Of a stretch of DNA of 5,475 nucleotides, positions 4,309-5,475 are shown one piece after another; within the stretch, counting starts at the first letter, position 1, and every line of letters starts with the position of its first letter. Made by a program: the position numbers and the translations under genes. Under the pieces are notes generated by a model. That model was not told the DNA's origin and did not search any database. It saw only the letters and a list, made by a program, of their open reading frames with translations. The DNA comes from Phycisphaerae bacterium (lineage in GTDB: Bacteria; Planctomycetota; Phycisphaerae; Phycisphaerales; SM1A02): the NCBI GenBank assembly GCA_002690755.1, contig NZFT01000023.1, forward strand, positions 1 to 5,475, written 5' to 3'.

Positions 4309-5475
4309 ATGCGATTTTCCAGCCTGGTCCGTCTGATTCGATCGATTTCGTGCACCCTCCTGCTGGGATGGGGTGGAACGACCCTCGCCGCTCCGGAAGA
4401 GGCGGTCGGGGTCCTCGAGGCGGTGTCGACGGAGGCGCCGGGGGCGTGGCGCATCGACGGCGTGAACTACCTCTTCGCCGATGGGGTCCCGGTCCCGGAA
4501 CTCGGTGCCGGATCCGTCCGGCAGGCCGGCGAGGCTCGCATCGGGGAGATCGTCCGGGTTTCCTACGAGCAGCGTGATGGGATCCGCCTGGTCGGTCAGG
4601 TCCAGCTGTTCGGGGTCGATCCCGAGTCGATTCAGGACGGGCCTCACCTGATCTGGGAGGACGATACCACCGCGACCATGGTCTCCATCGTCGATGGAGA
4701 GGTGATTCGCACCCGGCACGATGGACTCGTCGGAAGGAAGGTTCTCACCACCCCGAGTCGCACGGTGCCGAGCATCGAGGTTTCGGGGATGGTCCGACCC
4801 GATGATTCGTCCTGGCCGGATGCGGAACGGATTCTCGCGGTCAGTGATCTCGAGGGGAATCGCGGAACCTTCGTCGAGTTTCTTCGCGGCAACGGGGTGG
4901 TCGACGAAGCCGGTTCCTGGATCTGGGGCGACGGTCATCTGGTGCTGAACGGAGACATCGTCGATCGCGGCCCCGATGTGACCGAGCTGCTCTGGATGAT
5001 TCGTCGACTCGAGCGCGAGGCGCAGCGGGCGGGCGGGCGTGTCCACTACGTCCTCGGCAACCACGAGTCGATGGTGATGGCGGGTGATCTTCGATACATC
5101 CACCCCAAGTATCGATTCACCTCGGACCGAATCGGCGAGACCTACGACGCCCTCCACGGTCCATCCAGTGAGATCGGGCGGTGGCTTCGAAGTCGCAACA
5201 GCGTGATCGGGGTCGGTCCGTTCCTTTTCGTGCACGCGGGATATTCGCCGGCGCTCGACGGACTGGGACTCGGGATGGACGAGATCAACGAGGCGATCCG
5301 CTCGGGACTCGGCCCGCCGGCCTGGCCCGCCGCGGCCCGCGCGGACCTCCGGACCGGTCTCATCTGGCACCAGCAGGGGCCGCACTGGTACCGGGGCTAC
5401 TTCCCGCAACACGCAACGCAGTGGGGGGGGCGCCCGTCCGACGAGCAGATCGCCGCGATCCTCGAGCGACACGGG
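4309..5475 (+). CDS. Exported PPP-like metallophosphoesterase (3' truncated)
   Basis: The frame stays open from the ATG at 4309 to the window edge (389 codons). It encodes an exported two-metal phosphatase resembling bacterial Shewanella-like/PPP phosphatases, which remove phosphate from phosphoproteins or small phosphoesters. Residues 1-28 are a signal peptide (R-F-S-S-L-V-R, hydrophobic core, T-L-A-A before P-E-E). Residues about 32-165 are a beta-rich region that I do not assign to a named domain; it includes D-G-P-H-L-I-W-E-D-D (110-119). The catalytic core starts at about 174: S-D180-L-E182-G-N replaces the usual G-D-x-H-G; G-D216-I-V-D219-R-G is intact; G-N251-H252-E is intact; V-H309-A-G-Y-S-P corresponds to the H-G-G motif. 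The last metal-binding G-H motif usually follows a segment like the final D-E-Q-I-A-A-I-L-E-R-H-G, so it should lie just beyond the right edge. The substrate is unknown. Confidence 0.85.
   Translation, partial: MRFSSLVRLIRSISCTLLLGWGGTTLAAPEEAVGVLEAVSTEAPGAWRIDGVNYLFADGVPVPELGAGSVRQAGEARIGEIVRVSYEQRDGIRLVGQVQLFGVDPESIQDGPHLIWEDDTTATMVSIVDGEVIRTRHDGLVGRKVLTTPSRTVPSIEVSGMVRPDDSSWPDAERILAVSDLEGNRGTFVEFLRGNGVVDEAGSWIWGDGHLVLNGDIVDRGPDVTELLWMIRRLEREAQRAGGRVHYVLGNHESMVMAGDLRYIHPKYRFTSDRIGETYDALHGPSSEIGRWLRSRNSVIGVGPFLFVHAGYSPALDGLGLGMDEINEAIRSGLGPPAWPAAARADLRTGLIWHQQGPHWYRGYFPQHATQWGGRPSDEQIAAILERHG
5423..5430 (+). repeat. Homopolymeric tract of eight G inside the metallophosphoesterase gene
   Basis: Eight consecutive G residues span the codons for W372-G373-G374 (TGG GGG GGG). 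The frame after the tract still gives a family-like sequence (R-P-S-D-E-Q-I-A-A-I-L), so this copy reads through. Such tracts can slip during replication or be miscounted in sequencing. Confidence 0.85.

Noticed and set aside
3048..4577. A 509-codon open frame on the plus strand opposite the esterase
   Set aside because: It is antisense to an esterase with a complete catalytic triad, signal peptide and dockerin-like tail, runs into the phosphatase gene in another frame, and shows no domain of its own.
4093..5472. A 459-codon open frame on the minus strand opposite the phosphatase gene
   Set aside because: The plus-strand frame carries PPP-type metal motifs and a signal peptide; the antisense product has none and overlaps the esterase start.
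1..5475. Mobile element, CRISPR array, defence or toxin-antitoxin system
   Set aside because: No transposase, integrase, spaced direct repeats, tRNA gene or recognisable defence domain is present on either strand; all genes look like ordinary chromosomal ones.

Overview
The window is GC-rich (roughly two thirds G+C by eye), densely coding chromosomal DNA. It most likely comes from a Planctomycetota bacterium of the class Phycisphaerae. The strongest clue is the C-terminus of the secreted esterase at 3174-4220. It carries two dockerin-like calcium loops of the form D-x-D/N-x-D-G...D followed by L-G-x-L-L-x-x-W, a tail I associate with exported Phycisphaerae proteins. That placement is inference from protein style, since the window has no rRNA or marker gene.

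Layout from left to right: the 3' end of a SulP-type anion transporter with its cytoplasmic STAS domain (1-456); a HIT-superfamily protein (546-1010) closely followed by a GNAT acetyltransferase (1074-1619), probably a two-gene unit; an exported thioredoxin-fold (TlpA-like) protein with a long helical N-terminal region of unknown function (1707-3008); a 165-bp convergent intergenic stretch with a perfect 16-bp palindrome and small hairpins; a secreted alpha/beta-hydrolase esterase of the polyhydroxybutyrate-depolymerase/feruloyl-esterase type with dockerin-like tail (complement 3174-4220); an 88-bp divergent promoter region with a 9-bp inverted repeat; and an exported PPP-like metallophosphoesterase (4309 to beyond the right edge).

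The genes do not form one obvious pathway. Three of the five newly starting products appear to be exported (thiol-disulfide protein, esterase, phosphatase), which fits cell-envelope housekeeping and polymer scavenging. The esterase and the phosphatase share one short divergent control region and could be co-regulated.

Two start-site styles coexist. The HIT and esterase genes lack a Shine-Dalgarno sequence and have a TANNNT hexamer ending 7-8 nt before the ATG, which suggests leaderless transcripts. The GNAT, thioredoxin and phosphatase genes have recognisable purine-rich ribosome binding sites.

I see no tRNA, rRNA, CRISPR array, insertion sequence or prophage gene, and no clear undescribed multi-gene system. 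The most notable points are the Glu-for-His substitution in the first metal motif of the phosphatase, the dockerin-like tail on a free esterase, the leaderless-start pattern, the inverted repeat in the divergent promoter, and a G8 tract inside the phosphatase gene.
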